Assembly: GCA_015067025.1 (NCBI GenBank)
Contig: SVNC01000004.1
Location: forward strand, 1-64,000
DNA length: 64,000 nt
From: Oscillospiraceae bacterium
Lineage (GTDB): Bacteria; Bacillota; Clostridia; Oscillospirales; Ruminococcaceae
Direction of reading: 5' to 3'
Shown here: positions 40,686 through 50,060 of the stretch, in pieces
How positions within the stretch are numbered: position 1 is the first letter of the stretch
How the letters are laid out: every line of letters starts with the position of its first letter
Notes under the pieces: generated by a model
What the model saw: the letters and a program-made list of their open reading frames with translations, nothing else
What the model was told of the DNA's origin: nothing
Databases searched by the model: none
Made by a program: the position numbers and the translations under genes

Positions 40686-42182
40686 TTATTTGAACTCTAT
40701 ATCGTTAGGTCCGCACACTATCCTGCACACACCATATTCTGCCGACGTGGTGGTGGTAAAACTGTTAAGATTAATTCTTACATTGGGGTAAACGTGCTTT
40801 AATACCTTTACAGTAACCTCTTCCTTTGCATTGATTATACGGTCTATTTCTTCTATTCTTGATCTTATCGGCTTTTTATCCATAGCCTTCTGCACCTTCA
40901 TACGAATAGCAGAGGAAATGAACGATTCCTTTTCTTCATCAAGATGCTCGCCGTTTCTCTTTTTTTCTTGTAAAAATTCTATCGATTTATTTATCTTGGC
41001 TATAGTTTCATCTATCTCAGCACTCTGTTTTTCAAGAGCATCCTTTTCCATAACAAGGTTAGTGATACTTCCTATCGAAACTACTGTATGGATATAGTTC
41101 TTATGACCGAGCTGAGCCACCGTAAAATTGCCCATTACACTGCATTCACCGCCTACAAGTACACCCGGCTTTTTAGTGCAGTCGAGACTGCCCTCTATCT
41201 TTATCTTACAGCCTATAAGGGACGTACTGGTAAGGTCGCCCTTTGCGGCAATGGTATTGTTTTCGCCAAAGCCGATATTTACGTTACCCATTGTAGCAAG
41301 AGTACTGTTGAATACACCGTTCTTTACTGTTATATCACCCTGTGCCGATAGCACGGCGCCTGTTACCATACCCTTTACAGTAATGGATTTTCCTGCGGTT
41401 ACGGTAAAGCCCTCCTGCACGCTGCCGTTGATCACAACGTCACCAAGGAAGTTTATGTTACCCGTTGCTACACATACGTCCTCGTGAATGGTAAAGGTCG
41501 TTTCTACCGAGAAATTGCCGCCTTTAAAAATAAGGTTTCCGCTTTCTGATGCAAAAAGCTTTGTCTTATCGGCAGACAACACCGTGTTTGCACCCTGAGG
41601 TACTACGGGAGGCTTGCCGGGAACAGGCAGTATCTCCTGACCAAAGACGTTCATTCCCCTTTCGCCTTCGGTTTCATAGGTGATCTCGCAGATAATATCA
41701 TTCTGCTGAACGTTTACTACAAGCCCTAAATCTCTGTAGTCTACGCTACCGTCCTCTAAAGTCCTCGGCACAAGCTTTTTTACCTGCTCATACATATTCT
41801 TTACATAGCCGTCCTCACCATTTTTAGCAGGAACGCCTCTTGCCACTGTAAACACCTTATCATAAAGTCTGTTTGCCGCTATTTCGGTAAGCAAGTCTTC
41901 ATCAATGCCGTATTTTACACGCTCATCCTTTAAGACCTGCTTCATCATTTCAACTGTTACTTCCTTGCCGCCGAACTGAGGTGCAAATACGCACATATTG
42001 GCTTCAAGTCTGTTATCGCTCACTACTACCTTAGGAACTGCGTCACAACGTAGTGCAGGGTTTATATTTTCCCCTCGTGATATTTTGGGGGTGTTGGCAT
42101 CTGCCTTTGCTGCGGCTCTTTCAAGCTCCACAAGCTCAGACATTGACATACCTGTCATTTTGTGTATGTTGTTATCTTCCAT
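40686..42182 (-). CDS. FapA family (DUF342) flagellar-linked protein
   Basis: A 498-residue protein of the DUF342/FapA family. It has an N-terminal alpha/beta part, a central right-handed beta-helix with repeating short strands (KSITVKGMVTGAVLSAQGDITVKNGVF) from about residue 220 to 370, and a coiled-coil stretch (about 385-450) before a small C-terminal domain. In some bacteria the family is named flagellar assembly protein A, but its biochemistry is unclear. It follows cheD by about 20 bases within the motility operon. Confidence 0.85.
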   Translation of the reverse strand: MEDNNIHKMTGMSMSELVELERAAAKADANTPKISRGENINPALRCDAVPKVVVSDNRLEANMCVFAPQFGGKEVTVEMMKQVLKDERVKYGIDEDLLTEIAANRLYDKVFTVARGVPAKNGEDGYVKNMYEQVKKLVPRTLEDGSVDYRDLGLVVNVQQNDIICEITYETEGERGMNVFGQEILPVPGKPPVVPQGANTVLSADKTKLFASESGNLIFKGGNFSVETTFTIHEDVCVATGNINFLGDVVINGSVQEGFTVTAGKSITVKGMVTGAVLSAQGDITVKNGVFNSTLATMGNVNIGFGENNTIAAKGDLTSTSLIGCKIKIEGSLDCTKKPGVLVGGECSVMGNFTVAQLGHKNYIHTVVSIGSITNLVMEKDALEKQSAEIDETIAKINKSIEFLQEKKRNGEHLDEEKESFISSAIRMKVQKAMDKKPIRSRIEEIDRIINAKEEVTVKVLKHVYPNVRINLNSFTTTTSAEYGVCRIVCGPNDIEFK

Positions 42183-42203
42183 AATGCACCCTCTTTTCTT
42201 TAT

Positions 42204-42680
42204 TTATATTGTTTTGTTACCCTTAAGGCTGGACATTACAAGTAAAGAACCATCCTCGCTGTTAAACTTTATGGTTCGTCCGTAGTTAAGACCTGTATCC
42301 TCTGCTATTATCGGTACACCAAGTTTAGCAAGCTGTTTCTTTGTCGCCTCAACGTTTCTGTCGCCTATGCTCATTGTGTTACTTGTAGCACCGAACATAT
42401 TGGCACCGCCTGCAATCTTGGCTGTTAGTCTTGATGGTACTGCACCGCCTTTTATAAGCTCGTTATATAAAAGGTCAATGCCTGTATCAGCAAACTTCAT
42501 CTTGTTCTGGTCTGATTGTATCGCCTTACTGTCGGGCAACATGATATGAGCCATACCTGCAATCTTTGTCACGGTATCTATCATACAGATACCGACGCAA
42601 CTCCCGAGAGCATAGGTGACAAGCTCTCCCGGTGCCTGGCAGGTCTTCATATCGGATATTCCGACGATTATTTTTTCCAT
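42204..42680 (-). CDS. cheD: Chemoreceptor glutamine deamidase CheD
   Basis: CheD deamidates glutamines on chemoreceptors and, in the Bacillus-type system, partners with CheC. The 158-residue protein has the catalytic Cys in ALGSCVGICMID, the His in AGMAHIMLP and the fold's closing GRTIKFNSEDG. I chose ATG 42680, giving MEKIIVGISD, because GGGGG lies about 10 bases upstream and the start overlaps the cheC stop closely. No receptor, CheA, CheW, CheB or CheR gene is in the window. Confidence 0.94.
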   Translation of the reverse strand: MEKIIVGISDMKTCQAPGELVTYALGSCVGICMIDTVTKIAGMAHIMLPDSKAIQSDQNKMKFADTGIDLLYNELIKGGAVPSRLTAKIAGGANMFGATSNTMSIGDRNVEATKKQLAKLGVPIIAEDTGLNYGRTIKFNSEDGSLLVMSSLKGNKTI

Positions 42681-42682
42681 TA

Positions 42683-43303
42683 TCAGCAAACCCCCAGCTT
42701 ATCCAAAAGCGTCTGAAGTGAGTCTACCGTAGGAATAAGGAGCATCTTTGAGTGGATTTCCACTCCGTCCATAAGGAACTGCTCTGCTATCATAAGCACC
42801 TTATCGCCTACCTGTGAGAATTCTACTACAGGTACGTTCATAATAGCACCTAACATATCAACTGTCAGTGCAGGTACGGAAATATCAATAAGCATATTTG
42901 CAATATTTGCAATTGCATTTACATAGCTACCGCCCATAATATTGCCGATTTCGTTAAGTACTGACATATCTGAAGGGTCAAGTTCTAAAAGCGAGAAAGG
43001 GTGATCTCCCATAAGAGTTGTACAGATAGTCTTTGCAAAGGGCTCTTCCAAAAGGAACATTATAATTCCCTCTACGTCGCCTGTAAGTCTTATCAGAATA
43101 CCTACAACAGTATTTTCAGGGTCTCCCATTGCCTGCATCGCCTGCTGGAAATCAAGCAGACACACCTCAGGCACTTTCATATCAACAAATCTTGATAAAA
43201 GCTGAGCTAAAGCTGTGGCAGCGTTACCTGAGCCTATATTTCCTATTTCTCTCAGTACGTCAAGCTGTACTAAATTAAGGTCTTCGTATTTTTCTATAGC
43301 CAT
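42683..43303 (-). CDS. cheC: CheY-P phosphatase CheC
   Basis: CheC dephosphorylates CheY-P and binds CheD. The 206-residue protein has both repeats of the active-site pattern D/S-x3-E-x2-N-x22-P: DVLREIGNIGSGNAATAL near residue 15, and SVLNEIGNIMGGSYVNAI near residue 113. Two active sites are typical of CheC rather than CheX. It sits after flgG, separated by a structured gap, and is tightly coupled to cheD. Confidence 0.93.
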   Translation of the reverse strand: MAIEKYEDLNLVQLDVLREIGNIGSGNAATALAQLLSRFVDMKVPEVCLLDFQQAMQAMGDPENTVVGILIRLTGDVEGIIMFLLEEPFAKTICTTLMGDHPFSLLELDPSDMSVLNEIGNIMGGSYVNAIANIANMLIDISVPALTVDMLGAIMNVPVVEFSQVGDKVLMIAEQFLMDGVEIHSKMLLIPTVDSLQTLLDKLGVC

Positions 43304-43361
43304 GGGGTTAAACTTCCTTTCTGAGTTATCTTAATACATTTCAATATTCCCTTAAAACTAA

Positions 43362-43434
43362 GGCAACACCGCAAAGCCCACATTATATTTATATATGCTT
43401 TGCGGTACTGCCTTTCCCGTTTTGCAGGAAAGGC
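43362..43434 (-). other. Two overlapping RNA hairpins between flgG and cheC
   Basis: On the minus strand GCCTTTCC tgcaaaacg GGAAAGGC is followed by a 16-base imperfect stem GGCAGTACCGCAAAGC/GCTTTGCGGTGTTGCC with a 19-base AT loop. The GGC at 43410-43412 belongs to both, so the stems compete. No U tract follows. It may be a processing, stability or regulatory element separating structural genes from chemotaxis genes. Confidence 0.55.
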
Positions 43435-43447
43435 GTTTTTACCGCTA

Positions 43448-44173
43448 TCAGCGGAGATTGTTGGAAATTCTTTCAAGCTCGTCTGCCGTCTGTACTATTT
43501 TAGCACTGAGCTGATAAGAACGCTGAGTTTCTATGATGTGTACCATATCGCCCGCAATGTCGGTATTGGAGCGTTCCAGCGCCTGCCATATCTTATCAAG
43601 CGTGGGGTCGGCAACAGCCTCTCCCGACCTCTCAGTTGCCGCAAACTTGTTACTGCCGAGAAGTTCGAGTCCAAAGTTATTGTCGAATGCATATACACCT
43701 ATCATATCTGTTAAAGTAGCATAGTCAGGAGTAGTTGTACCTTCGATAAAAGGAACTGTTATGTGGTTGCCCTCGTAATCGAGTACAAATTCACCGTTAG
43801 CGCTTACAAGCTCCCAATGGTCCTCTATCTGAGTGATCTGGAAATCGCCTGCTCTCGTGTAGTTGACGTCACCGTATCTGTCCTGTACTGCGAAAAAGCC
43901 TTCTTTACCGGGAATAGCAAAATCAAGCTCTCTGTCGGTATAGATAAAAGTACCCTCACTGAACATAAGGTCAGTCTTCTGCACGTGCTCGCCGTGTCCT
44001 GTCTGCCATTCGGGTTCTGTTGCACGCTGGATAGTATAGATACAATCCGCAAAGCTGGGACGGGACGCCTTAAAACCAACCGTATTTACGTTGGCTATGT
44101 TGTTTGAGTAGATGTTAAGACCCTCCTGCTGTGCAATCAGCCCTGTTCTTGCTGTGTAAAAAGCAATATTCAT
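43448..44173 (-). CDS. flgG: Flagellar basal-body rod protein FlgG-like
   Basis: A 241-residue rod/hook family protein. It has the N-terminal flg_bb_rod motif (GLNIYSNNIANVNTVGFKAS), a central hook-like beta region with FFAVQDRYGDVNYTRAGDF, and the C-terminal motif NTDIAGDMVHIIETQRSYQLSAKIVQT that packs in the axial core. It is the second of two adjacent rod genes behind the sigma factor, as with flhO-flhP of Bacillus. The exact FlgF/FlgG split between the two is by order. Confidence 0.85.
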   Translation of the reverse strand: MNIAFYTARTGLIAQQEGLNIYSNNIANVNTVGFKASRPSFADCIYTIQRATEPEWQTGHGEHVQKTDLMFSEGTFIYTDRELDFAIPGKEGFFAVQDRYGDVNYTRAGDFQITQIEDHWELVSANGEFVLDYEGNHITVPFIEGTTTPDYATLTDMIGVYAFDNNFGLELLGSNKFAATERSGEAVADPTLDKIWQALERSNTDIAGDMVHIIETQRSYQLSAKIVQTADELERISNNLR

Positions 44174-44190
44174 TCATTTTCCTCCTTTCA

Positions 44191-44931
44191 TCAGAGTTTG
44201 ATAATTTCGCTTGCCGCTCTGCCGTTCAGCGTATCCATGTACTTCAAGATGGAGCTTGCCGCCTCGTAAAGACGCTGAACCTCCATTGCGTGAGTGATCT
44301 CCTTATTGGCGTCTACGTTGGATTTTTCAAAAGCACCCTGAATGATATCAAACTTTTCACCCTCGGGTATCGTCATATCTCCGTCGTAAGCGTAAAGGTT
44401 ATCGCCCACCTTTTCTACATCCGCATCAGCAGGAATATAGGAAAGCATAAGTCTGTCTATTATCTCGCCGTCAGTGTTTAAGATGTAGCCCTCGTTATCA
44501 ACGATAAAATCATCGTTGCCGATAAATATCTCACCGTTTTCGCTAAGCACTCTGCCACTGTCACTAAGGCACAGATAGCCCTCGCCGTCAAGCTCGAACT
44601 GACCCTTTCTTGTCTGCAACACTCTGCCGAAATGGGACTGTATATTGAAATATACGTTTCCGTGTATTGCAATATCAAAGGGGCTTTCGGTAAATTCGAG
44701 AGAACCCTGTTCCAGATTGGTGACGTTGACGTCCACGTAGGTCTGTACAAAGGAGCCTGAGGTCTTGCGTCTGTTTTCGACAAGTATCAGCTCTTCCTGA
44801 AAGGTGTTGGTTATTACTTCATCCTTCTTATAGCCTGCTGTGTTGATGTTTGAAACGTTATTCGCAATGGCGTCAAGGGAACGCTGATGATTTATCATCG
44901 CCTGAGCAAGATTATAAAACGCTCTCTGCAA
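44191..44931 (-). CDS. flgF: Flagellar basal-body rod protein FlgF-like
   Basis: A 246-residue axial rod protein. The N-terminus reads LAQAMINHQRSLDAIANNVSNINTAGYKKD, the family rod signature. The middle carries DIAIHGNVYFNIQS and LQTRKGQFELDGEGYL, and the C-terminal helix NVDANKEITHAMEVQRLYEAASSILKYMDT closes the bundle. AAAGGA lies before the next gene. Naming as FlgF (FlhO-like) follows its place before flgG. Confidence 0.85.
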   Translation of the reverse strand: MQRAFYNLAQAMINHQRSLDAIANNVSNINTAGYKKDEVITNTFQEELILVENRRKTSGSFVQTYVDVNVTNLEQGSLEFTESPFDIAIHGNVYFNIQSHFGRVLQTRKGQFELDGEGYLCLSDSGRVLSENGEIFIGNDDFIVDNEGYILNTDGEIIDRLMLSYIPADADVEKVGDNLYAYDGDMTIPEGEKFDIIQGAFEKSNVDANKEITHAMEVQRLYEAASSILKYMDTLNGRAASEIIKL

Positions 44932-44982
44932 AGCTTTTCACTTCCTTTCTGTTTATTTTTTATGTGAAGTCCTTTCGGACCA

Positions 44983-45744
44983 TCAACCTTTTATGTATGC
45001 TTCAAGCCTTGTCTTAAGACTCAGCATAGCCTTTGAATGTATCTGGCATACTCTTGACTGGGTAATACCAAGCACCTTTGCAATATCCGTGTATTTAAGC
45101 TTTTCGTAATAATACATCGTCACTACTTGCTTTTCCTTTTCGGAAAGGCTTGCGATAGCGTCAAGTATTACCTGCTTCTTTTCCTTTTCATACATACGGG
45201 CGTCTGCCGTGTCGCCGTGTCCCGACATACTCTTATCAAGGTTATCTTCGTATAAAAGCTCTTCAAAGGAGAGTGTTATCATACCTGCCGTGTTTGCCAT
45301 AAGTCGGGTCAGTTGTTCTACCGTAAAGCCCATAGCCTCAGCAAGCTCGTCATTTGTCGGTGCTCTGCCAAGCTCCGAATTAAGCCTTGCAAAGGTCTCG
45401 TCAAGCTGCTTTGACAGCTTTCTTATCTGTCTTGGCACTCGGTCAAGCTTTCTCATATAATCGATTATAGCACCCTTTATCTTGATAGAAGCGTAGGTCT
45501 CGAACTTTACACCCTTGCCTGCATCAAACCCGTCTATTGCAGCCATTAAAGCGAGAACACCTTCGTTTACCACGTCATCAGTTTCAGCATATCCGATATA
45601 GATATTACGCATAGTATTAGCCACTATCTTTACAAGATCGAGATTTATGAGCACTATTTCGTTACGAACGTTTACATCGCCTGAGAGCTTGTATTTTTCA
45701 AGCAGCTCGGGCAGTCGTTCCTTACTATGTGACGATACAGCCAT
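44983..45744 (-). CDS. Flagellar/motility sigma factor (FliA/SigD/WhiG type)
   Basis: A 253-residue sigma-28 group factor that directs RNA polymerase to late flagellar genes. Region 2 is DDVVNEGVLALMAAIDGFDAGKGVKFETYASIKIKGAIIDYMRKLD; region 3 includes APTNDELAEAMGF; region 4 ends in KYTDIAKVLGITQSRVCQIHSKAMLSLK. I chose ATG 45744 because AAAGGAG lies 8 bases upstream; the track TTG is upstream of that site. It directly follows flhA, where many clostridia have flhF, flhG and cheB-A-W in between. Confidence 0.93.
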   Translation of the reverse strand: MAVSSHSKERLPELLEKYKLSGDVNVRNEIVLINLDLVKIVANTMRNIYIGYAETDDVVNEGVLALMAAIDGFDAGKGVKFETYASIKIKGAIIDYMRKLDRVPRQIRKLSKQLDETFARLNSELGRAPTNDELAEAMGFTVEQLTRLMANTAGMITLSFEELLYEDNLDKSMSGHGDTADARMYEKEKKQVILDAIASLSEKEKQVVTMYYYEKLKYTDIAKVLGITQSRVCQIHSKAMLSLKTRLEAYIKG

Positions 45745-45777
45745 AAAGCATTCTCCTTTCTGCAAAAGTAGAGGCAG

Positions 45778-47844
45778 TTACATTGTGATGTTTCCTATCG
45801 CCTGAATCTGCGTGGTGTTGTCTATCTCACTGTAGGAGAGGACCGTAACACCCGGGATAAACTGATCTATCAGCTTTTTGAAATATATTCTTACAATGGG
45901 AGAGGTCAGTACAATAATGCTGGGGATAACGTCCTTCACCTTGTCAATTTCATCTCCCGTAATATTTACGATACGCTGGATAAGCTCGGGGTCCATAGCA
46001 AGATAGCTACCCTGATCCGACTTCTTTACACTGCCCACTATAGTATCCTCGACCTTGGGATCTATCGTAATGACACGAAGTGAATTAGCCTCAGCAAAGC
46101 GTCTTGTGATGGTTCGCTTAAGTGCCTGTCTTACGTATTCGGTAACGATATCAATATCCTTAAGTGCACCTGCGTGGTCGCCGAGGGTTTCTAAGATAGT
46201 TTCCATATCTCTTATCGGCACGCCCTCCTTTAAGAGCAGACAGAGTACCTTTTCGAGATAGCCAAGAGAAATAACATTCGGTATAAGGTCGTCTACAAGG
46301 GTCGGGTTTGCTACCTTTATATTGTCCACCATCGTCTTTACGTCCTGACGGGATAAAAGCTCACTGCAGTGCTGTTTTATAACCTCTGATAAATGGGTTA
46401 TCATAACTGATACGGGGTCAATAAGAGTGTAACCCGCAACGTCCGCCATTACCTTCTTGTCTGCACTTATCCACTTTGCAGGAATACCGAAGGCAGGCTC
46501 GACAGTGTCAATACCCTCAACAGGATTTATAACGTCACCGTTATCAAGAGCTAAATAGTGATCGGCAAGTATATCGCCTCTTGCAACCTCTTCGCCCTTT
46601 ATCTTTATCACATACTGGTTGGGGTTTATTTCAGGGTTGTCGGTCATTCGCACCGAGGGAATAACCATGCCCATATCAACTGCAAACTGTTTTCTGAACA
46701 TTACCACTCGGTCAATAAAGTGACCGCCGCTCTTTTCATCTACAAGATGTAGCAGACTGTAGCCGAATTCCATTTCAAGCTGTTCCACGTTAAGGAGCTT
46801 GAATACGTTGTCGATATCACGATAGAAGTCGTTGTCCGAGGTGGGTGTTTCCTGCATCTTTGCGATGCTTTCCCTTTCCTTCTGTGCCGCTTCTGCCGCA
46901 AGCTGCTTTTTCTTTGTGCCCGAAAGTCTCCAGCCTGCAAAAAGCAACGCCGCACCGACACCGATAAGAATAGGAACAGGAAATCCCGGAATAACGCTGA
47001 GTGCCGCAATAACGATACCTGCTATCATTAAGACCTTAGGCTGTCCTGTAAACTGTCTTGCAACGTCAGCGTTAAAGCTGTCAGTGCTTGCAGCTCTCGT
47101 TACAACCATACCCGTAGCAACTGAGATCATAAGTGCAGGAATCTGTGAGCAAAGACCGTCACCTACGGTAGCAAGAGAGTAAGACTCTATAACCGAACCT
47201 AATTCCTTGCCGTCAAGCATACCCAGCACCGCACCGCCTATAAGGTTTATAAGTGCAGTGATGATCGAAATGATGGCGTCACCCTTTACGAATTTCGTAG
47301 CACCGTCCATAGCTCCGAAGAAGTCGCTCTCTCGCTGAACCTTTGCTCTGCGTATCTTTGCTTCTTCATCGGTTATAGCACCTGCGTTTAAGTCAGCGTC
47401 AATTGACATCTGTTTACCCGGCATAGCGTCGAGAGTAAATCGTGCAGCAACTTCTGATACACGTTCAGAACCCTTAGTAATAACAAGGAAGTTTACGATA
47501 ACGATGATTATAAAGATGATAAATCCGACAATGGCGTCACCGCCCATTACGAATTCACCGAAGGTTGCAACTACCTCGCCCGCGTATCCGTTTGAAAGGA
47601 TACCTCTTGTTGTGGATACGTTTAGCGATAGTCTGAATACCGTCGTTAAAAGCAGTATCGTTGGAAAAATGGAGAACTCAAGAGCCTCCTTTATATACAT
47701 TGTCATCAGTAGGATGATAAGGGATAATCCTATATTTACTATCAGCAGAAAGTCGAGTAATGCAGTAGGTAGCGGTATGATGATTGCAAGTACGATAAAG
47801 ATTACGAATACCGCAAACACGTTGGTCATCATCTTTTTTACCAT
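45778..47844 (-). CDS. flhA: Flagellar export gate protein FlhA
   Basis: FlhA is the largest gate subunit of the flagellar type III export machine. The 688-residue protein has about eight N-terminal helices, the conserved FHIPEP-type cytoplasmic loop reading RFTLDAMPGKQMSIDADLNAG near residue 140, and a cytosolic C-terminal domain of about 340 residues ending in ALKRTITRRFAE, LDPEL-like segments and VLSYSEI. AAAGGAG precedes the start. It follows flhB by 26 bases. Confidence 0.97.
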   Translation of the reverse strand: MVKKMMTNVFAVFVIFIVLAIIIPLPTALLDFLLIVNIGLSLIILLMTMYIKEALEFSIFPTILLLTTVFRLSLNVSTTRGILSNGYAGEVVATFGEFVMGGDAIVGFIIFIIIVIVNFLVITKGSERVSEVAARFTLDAMPGKQMSIDADLNAGAITDEEAKIRRAKVQRESDFFGAMDGATKFVKGDAIISIITALINLIGGAVLGMLDGKELGSVIESYSLATVGDGLCSQIPALMISVATGMVVTRAASTDSFNADVARQFTGQPKVLMIAGIVIAALSVIPGFPVPILIGVGAALLFAGWRLSGTKKKQLAAEAAQKERESIAKMQETPTSDNDFYRDIDNVFKLLNVEQLEMEFGYSLLHLVDEKSGGHFIDRVVMFRKQFAVDMGMVIPSVRMTDNPEINPNQYVIKIKGEEVARGDILADHYLALDNGDVINPVEGIDTVEPAFGIPAKWISADKKVMADVAGYTLIDPVSVMITHLSEVIKQHCSELLSRQDVKTMVDNIKVANPTLVDDLIPNVISLGYLEKVLCLLLKEGVPIRDMETILETLGDHAGALKDIDIVTEYVRQALKRTITRRFAEANSLRVITIDPKVEDTIVGSVKKSDQGSYLAMDPELIQRIVNITGDEIDKVKDVIPSIIVLTSPIVRIYFKKLIDQFIPGVTVLSYSEIDNTTQIQAIGNITM

Positions 47845-47870
47845 ACCATATACTCTCCTTTCTTTAAATG

Positions 47871-48938
47871 TTATACCTCAAGCTTTCTGTTCTGTGCCTC
47901 ATATACCATAGCCAGCACTTCAGCCACTGCCGTATAGAATTCTCTCGGTATCTCCTGCCCCACGTCGACCGCGTCATAAAGGCCGCGTGCCAGAGGCGGA
48001 TTTTCTGTTATATACACATTATTTTCTTCTGCCACTTTTACTATTTTTAGTGCCAGTGCGTCTGCACCCTTTGCAACTACTACGGGAGCTTTGAACGCTA
48101 CTTTCTGATTATATCTTAAAGCTACGGCAAAGTGGGTAGGGTTTCTTACTACCACGTCGGCAGTAGGAACCTCTGCCATCATTCTCTGCTGTGCCATCTC
48201 CTGCTGTTTTCGTTTTATCTTACCTTTTATCTGTGGGTCACCTTCCATCTGCTTATATTCTTCCTTGACCTCCTGCTTCGACATTTTCATTTTCTTTTCA
48301 AAGCTCCACCACTGGAAGACGTAGTCCGCAGCACCCACAAACACAAGCATTACCATTATTGTTGTAAGCAGACCCATAACCGTATCGCTTATAAAAGCCA
48401 CTATCTTTATTACGTCGGTGTCCATAAGCTTTGCAAAAGCGTTAAGCTTATCAACGACCTGCATATAAAGTACGGCTACCACGACGGTTATTTCTATAAG
48501 ACCCTTTAAAATTCCCACCGCTGACTGAAGTGAGAACAGTCTTTTTATACCTGAAAAAGGATTTAAGCGGCTGAATTTTGGCTTCATCGCTTCACCGCTG
48601 AACAGTCCCCTCGTCTGAACAAGTACAGGAAGTATTCCAAGCACCATTCCCGCAAGGAGTATCGGGCCTAAGGTACAGATAGTTATTATAAACACCTTCC
48701 ACATAACGTTCATAACATATTCTATCGAGTTACCCGTGTTGGCAAGTCCCTCCATACACTGCTGCATATAATTAAGCAGCATACTGAACATAGAACTGCC
48801 GAATATTGATAAAAATACGAATATACCGACGATAAATACCGCATTGCTGACTTCTTTGCTTTGCAGTACCTCGCCCTTTTTTCTGGAATCCCTTCGTTTT
48901 TTCGGGGTGGCTTTTTCGGTTTTTTCTTCGCCTGCCAA
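47871..48938 (-). CDS. flhB: Flagellar export switch protein FlhB
   Basis: FlhB switches export from hook to filament substrates. The 355-residue protein has a basic N-terminus (EKTEKATPKKRRDSRKKG), four helices to about residue 210, and the autocleavage site NPTH in VVVRNPTHFAVALRYN followed by the cleaved C-terminal domain with VAKGADALALKIVKVAEE and ENPPLARGLY. The start is TTG at 48938, with GGAG 9 bases upstream. It lies between fliR and flhA. Confidence 0.97.
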   Translation of the reverse strand: MAGEEKTEKATPKKRRDSRKKGEVLQSKEVSNAVFIVGIFVFLSIFGSSMFSMLLNYMQQCMEGLANTGNSIEYVMNVMWKVFIITICTLGPILLAGMVLGILPVLVQTRGLFSGEAMKPKFSRLNPFSGIKRLFSLQSAVGILKGLIEITVVVAVLYMQVVDKLNAFAKLMDTDVIKIVAFISDTVMGLLTTIMVMLVFVGAADYVFQWWSFEKKMKMSKQEVKEEYKQMEGDPQIKGKIKRKQQEMAQQRMMAEVPTADVVVRNPTHFAVALRYNQKVAFKAPVVVAKGADALALKIVKVAEENNVYITENPPLARGLYDAVDVGQEIPREFYTAVAEVLAMVYEAQNRKLEV

Positions 48939-48950
48939 TTAAACCAACTC

Positions 48951-49739
48951 CTATCCTCCGACCATTCCAAGTAATCCGTAAAGATTTTGCCACATTATTC
49001 CCATAAGCTTTTCAATAAAGTCAGACATCGGCTGTGCGATTATAAGCAGTATCAGAAGTGCTATAAGAACCTTAAGCTGAATATTTACCGCGAACACATG
49101 TATCGACGGTACTGCCTTCATTAAAACACCGAGACAGACTTCTGTGATCATTTCTACGGCAAGTATGGGGGCGGCAAATTTTACCGCTAAGGTCATTACC
49201 GTTCCGAAGTAGTTGACTATCGCCCACGCCACGTCTGCCGTAAACCCCGAAAAGCCTATCGGCAAGGTTTCATAGGATATGTGAAAAAGCTTTACGTAAG
49301 ATAAATGTCCGCCTGTAACAAAAAAGTACAGAATGAACATATAGTAATAAACATTCGCAAAAAGCGGCATTGTAACACCGGTTCCCGGGTCCATTGCCTT
49401 TGCCATGCCAAGACCGGACTGAGTATCTATAATTTCACCTGCATAGATGGTAACTGTCAGTACGAGGTTTACCATAAAGCCAAGTACAAGACCGAGTCCT
49501 AATTCCTTGAATATATCAAAGATAAGCATAAACGTTCCCGTCGGATTATAGCTTATGCTGCCCATCGTGCTGGCAAAGAATACCGCCATTACAAGAGTAG
49601 TGCCCGCCTTCAGCCTCATTGGAAAATTGTTTCGGCTGAATATAGGGTTAAAGGTAAATATTCCCGACACTCTGCAAAGGATGAGAATGAAACCGAGAAA
49701 ATTATTGATTATCATTTCCCATACGTCAGCTAATGTCAT
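48951..49739 (-). CDS. fliR: Flagellar export protein FliR
   Basis: FliR is a core export-gate membrane subunit. The 262-residue protein has about six hydrophobic segments, including ILCRVSGIFTFNPIFSRNNFPMRLKAG near the N-terminus and AKFAAPILAVEMITEVCLGVLMKAVPSIHVFAVNIQLK, a typical FliR segment. The start overlaps the fliQ stop (TGATGA), so the two are translationally coupled. Confidence 0.95.
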   Translation of the reverse strand: MTLADVWEMIINNFLGFILILCRVSGIFTFNPIFSRNNFPMRLKAGTTLVMAVFFASTMGSISYNPTGTFMLIFDIFKELGLGLVLGFMVNLVLTVTIYAGEIIDTQSGLGMAKAMDPGTGVTMPLFANVYYYMFILYFFVTGGHLSYVKLFHISYETLPIGFSGFTADVAWAIVNYFGTVMTLAVKFAAPILAVEMITEVCLGVLMKAVPSIHVFAVNIQLKVLIALLILLIIAQPMSDFIEKLMGIMWQNLYGLLGMVGG

Positions 49740-50011
49740 CAGCTTACACCAACCGTCGCCATAAGATCAAATATGTAGGTCACAAATTCTATGCAACTGT
49801 TTATCATCCAGGGGCCTAATATCAGCAGAGCAAGAGCGACTATTACCGCCTTCGGCGCGAAGGATAAGGTCTGCTCGTGTACCTGTGTTGCCGCCTGTAA
49901 AATAGCGATAATAAGACCTACAACAACCGCTATAATTAAAATAGGGAGTCCAAGTTTCAGCGCAAGAACAAGTGCGGCGGTAAAAACCTCCATTACAATA
50001 TCCTGTGTCAA
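49739..50011 (-). CDS. fliQ: Flagellar export protein FliQ
   Basis: FliQ is the two-helix export-gate subunit. The 90-residue protein has helices around LALKLGLPILIIAVVVGLIIAILQAATQ and APKAVIVALALLILGPWMI, joined by the conserved VHEQTLSF segment. The start codon is TTG with GGGAGGG upstream. It is coupled to fliR. Confidence 0.95.
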   Translation of the reverse strand: MTQDIVMEVFTAALVLALKLGLPILIIAVVVGLIIAILQAATQVHEQTLSFAPKAVIVALALLILGPWMINSCIEFVTYIFDLMATVGVS

Positions 50012-50060
50012 ACCAAGCCCTCCCTTACGGATTATTTACAAAATTTTAATTCAAGCGTAG

